6,793 nucleotides of DNA from Evtepia sp. (GTDB lineage: Bacteria; Bacillota; Clostridia; Oscillospirales; Oscillospiraceae): NCBI GenBank assembly GCA_029256465.1, contig JAQSXW010000044.1:1-6793 (forward strand), written 5' to 3'. This document shows, one piece after another, positions 5,185 through 6,793 of the stretch (within the stretch, counting starts at the first letter, position 1; every line of letters begins with the position of its first letter). Made by a program: the position numbers and the translations under genes. The notes under the pieces are model-generated. The model was not told the DNA's origin and made no database searches. It was given only the letters and a program-made list of their open reading frames with translations.

Positions 5185-5610
5185 ATGGAACGATATTCGG
5201 AAAGTGAGCGGGAGACAGAGGAGATCGGAGCGGAATTAGCAAAAAGTCTCACTCCGGGGACTGTGGTTGCCTTTGTAGGTGATTTAGGAGCGGGGAAAAC
5301 TGCCTTTGTTCGTGGAATGGCCAAGGGTTTGGGAATTGCCCAGCGGGTGACCAGCCCCACATTTACCATTGTCAACGAATATGAGGGGGGCCGACTTCCG
5401 TTATTCCATTTTGACATGTACCGGCTTTCTTCTGAAGAAGATCTGTTCGACATTGGCTGGGAAGACTTTTTGCAACGTGGCGGAGTCTGCGCGGTGGAAT
5501 GGAGCGAAACCATTCAAAAAGCACTGGAAGACTGTATCAAAGTAGAGATTCGAAGGGGAAATTTGGATACGCAGAGGATCATTACCATCCGCAGGGAGGA
5601 GAACGCATGA
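5185..5610 (+). CDS. tsaE: tRNA threonylcarbamoyladenosine biosynthesis ATPase TsaE
   Basis: TsaE is the ATPase that turns over the TsaB-TsaD complex making N6-threonylcarbamoyladenosine (t6A37) on ANN-decoding tRNAs. The 141-aa product has the full set of family motifs: Walker A GDLGAGKT (32-39), SPTFTIVNEY (57-66), HFDMYRL (75-81) and VEWSE (104-108). Its length is typical. The start is the ATG at 5185, preceded by GGAGGAG (5167-5173) at a slightly long 11-nt spacing; a GAGAGG immediately before the ATG is too close to be the site. It is the first gene of the plus-strand operon, and its TGA overlaps the ATG of tsaB (ATGA), so the two are probably translationally coupled and made in similar amounts. 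Confidence 0.95.
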   Translation: MERYSESERETEEIGAELAKSLTPGTVVAFVGDLGAGKTAFVRGMAKGLGIAQRVTSPTFTIVNEYEGGRLPLFHFDMYRLSSEEDLFDIGWEDFLQRGGVCAVEWSETIQKALEDCIKVEIRRGNLDTQRIITIRREENA

Positions 5611-6332
5611 AAATATTGGCGTTGGAGTCTTCCGCTGTGGCGGCGTCTGTAGCGGTTTGTGAAAATGAGACTTTAATTGCACAGAGCTTTCAGAAAACGG
5701 GACTAACCCACAGTCAAACATTATTGCCGATGCTAGAGGGATTGCTGAGCTCCTGCGGACTTAGTCTGAATGAGATCGATTTGATTGGAGTCTCTTCAGG
5801 GCCAGGGTCCTTTACCGGACTCAGAATTGGTGTATCTTTAGCAAAGGGATTGGCTTGGGCAAAGGAAATTCCCTGCGCCGCTTGTTCTACGTTAGAATCT
5901 ATGGCTTGGAATGCGGTTGCGATGGAAGGGGAAATTTGCACTGCAATGGATGCCCGACGGGGGCAGATCTACAATGCCCGCTTCTGTTCCAATGGGGAGA
6001 CGATTTGCCGCTTGACGCCGGATCGGGCTATCGCTCTGGAGGATCTGACGCGCGAACTACAAGGAACAAACAAGATACAACTTCTTGTAGGGGATGGAGC
6101 TGACCTATGCTATGAGCATTTGCAAAAGAGTGGGGTTCCTGCTCGCTTGGCACCACCGAACCTGCGTTTACAGAGCGCTTGGGGGGTTGCGCGGGTGGCA
6201 TTAGAATTGTCGCGGAAAGGTGAGGCAGTTTCAAGTTCCATGCTAAAGCCAACCTATCTTCGCCTTTCTCAGGCGGAACGTGAACGACTGGAACGGGAAC
6301 AGGAATCTAGCAAAGAGAATGAAGGAAATTGA
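5607..6332 (+). CDS. tsaB: tRNA threonylcarbamoyladenosine biosynthesis protein TsaB
   Basis: TsaB is a non-catalytic member of the ASKHA fold that dimerises with TsaD to form t6A synthase. The product is 241 aa, beginning [17 protein letters not shown], the phosphate-1-like loop of the fold. It contains HSQTLLPML (35-43), [22 protein letters not shown] (61-82, the strongest TsaB signature) and [12 protein letters not shown] (113-124). It ends with [15 protein letters not shown] and a charged tail. The frame is open further upstream to 5499, but the ATG at 5607 matches the family N-terminus, has AGGGAGGAG 5 nt before it (5593-5601) and overlaps the tsaE stop by ATGA. The usual next genes rimI and tsaD are absent; upp follows after 13 nt. 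Confidence 0.95.
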   Translation: MKILALESSAVAASVAVCENETLIAQSFQKTGLTHSQTLLPMLEGLLSSCGLSLNEIDLIGVSSGPGSFTGLRIGVSLAKGLAWAKEIPCAACSTLESMAWNAVAMEGEICTAMDARRGQIYNARFCSNGETICRLTPDRAIALEDLTRELQGTNKIQLLVGDGADLCYEHLQKSGVPARLAPPNLRLQSAWGVARVALELSRKGEAVSSSMLKPTYLRLSQAERERLEREQESSKENEGN

Positions 6333-6345
6333 AAGGACGATTGAA

Positions 6346-6793
6346 ATGGACCAAGTACATGTTTTAACACACCCGCTGCTGCAGCACAAACTTACGATTC
6401 TACGAGACGAGAAGACTGGTGTAAAGGAGTTTCGGGAGATTGTTTCCGAAGTTGCTACCTTGATGTGCTTTGAAGCGACTCGAGATCTATCTGTAGAGGA
6501 AATTCAGATTCAGACCCCTGTGAGCAAAGCAAAGGGTTATGTCATTGCAGGGAAAAAGCTGGCCATTGTTCCAATTCTTCGTGCTGGATTAGGAATGGTA
6601 GAAGGTATTTTAACGCTGATTCCATCTGCTAAGGTGGGGCATGTAGGGCTATTCCGTGATCCTGAAACGTTGAAACCAGTCAAATATTACTGTAAGCTGC
6701 CTAGCGATATTGCTGAGCGGGATGTCATCGTTCTTGACCCCATGTTGGCTACCGGCGGTTCTGCTTCTGCTGCAATCAGCCTCTTAAAGGAGT
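6346..6793 (+). CDS. upp: Uracil phosphoribosyltransferase (first 149 codons, cut by window edge)
   Basis: Upp makes UMP from uracil and PRPP in pyrimidine salvage. The visible 149 codons are about 70% of the roughly 209-aa family length. The translation opens [20 protein letters not shown] and continues with [20 protein letters not shown], then [19 protein letters not shown] (about 73-91), [21 protein letters not shown] and the PRPP-binding motif [14 protein letters not shown], close to Bacillus Upp throughout. The ATG at 6346 has AAAGGA (6332-6337) at 8-nt spacing. It starts 13 nt after tsaB with no room for a separate promoter, so it should be co-transcribed with tsaE-tsaB. The 3' end lies outside the window. 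Confidence 0.96.
   Translation, partial: MDQVHVLTHPLLQHKLTILRDEKTGVKEFREIVSEVATLMCFEATRDLSVEEIQIQTPVSKAKGYVIAGKKLAIVPILRAGLGMVEGILTLIPSAKVGHVGLFRDPETLKPVKYYCKLPSDIAERDVIVLDPMLATGGSASAAISLLKE

Noticed and set aside
1..6793. CRISPR arrays, tRNA genes, transposases, toxin-antitoxin or phage genes.
   Set aside because: I found no direct repeat series, no tRNA-like fold, and no recognisable transposase, phage or toxin-antitoxin protein in any frame.

Overview
The window looks like a chromosomal segment of an endospore-forming, low-to-mid GC Firmicute. A Clostridia/Oscillospirales-type genome is my best guess. The pointers are an intact spoVAC, a FtsW/RodA/SpoVE-family polymerase, an S-layer-homology (SLH) surface protein, strong AGGAGG ribosome binding sites and two TTG starts. 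The lineage is inferred from gene content and protein similarity remembered without a search. I did not recognise a species.

Layout. (1) At 1-605 a minus-strand ribosomal operon begins. It has a consensus sigma-A promoter, a structured leader, rpsF (S6), and the first 62 codons of ssb, which leave the window at base 1; rpsR would be expected next. (2) At 606-1166 there is no convincing protein gene. The stretch carries a second near-perfect minus-strand sigma-A promoter (-10/-35 at 1021-1049) and, about 350 nt downstream, an 11-bp perfect terminator-like hairpin (676-702). In between are several long-range stems with C-rich loops. I read this as a candidate structured non-coding RNA of unknown class. 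(3) At 1167-1690 spoVAC lies on the plus strand under a possible forespore-type promoter, without its usual partners spoVAD and spoVAE, and is closed by an intrinsic terminator. (4) At 1706-2069 is a decayed, frameshifted minus-strand pseudogene. (5) At 2095-4985 a minus-strand cluster runs rodA-like polymerase, SLH/Ig-like exported protein, Ogt-type DNA repair methyltransferase, ending in a strong terminator. A 16-bp hairpin sits between the last two genes. (6) At 5037-6793 a divergent plus-strand operon runs tsaE, tsaB, upp (uracil phosphoribosyltransferase), which leaves the window at its 3' end.

How it fits together. rpsF-ssb links translation and replication in the classic S6-SSB-S18 unit. 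The rodA-like gene and the SLH protein are both envelope genes and may be co-expressed; Ogt looks like a passenger in that unit. TsaE and TsaB supply two of the proteins for the N6-threonylcarbamoyladenosine (t6A) tRNA modification, while the usual neighbours rimI and tsaD are replaced by the pyrimidine-salvage gene upp. The most intriguing feature is the promoter-to-terminator unit without a gene at about 663-1049. The frameshifted pseudogene and the orphan spoVAC next to it suggest local rearrangement.
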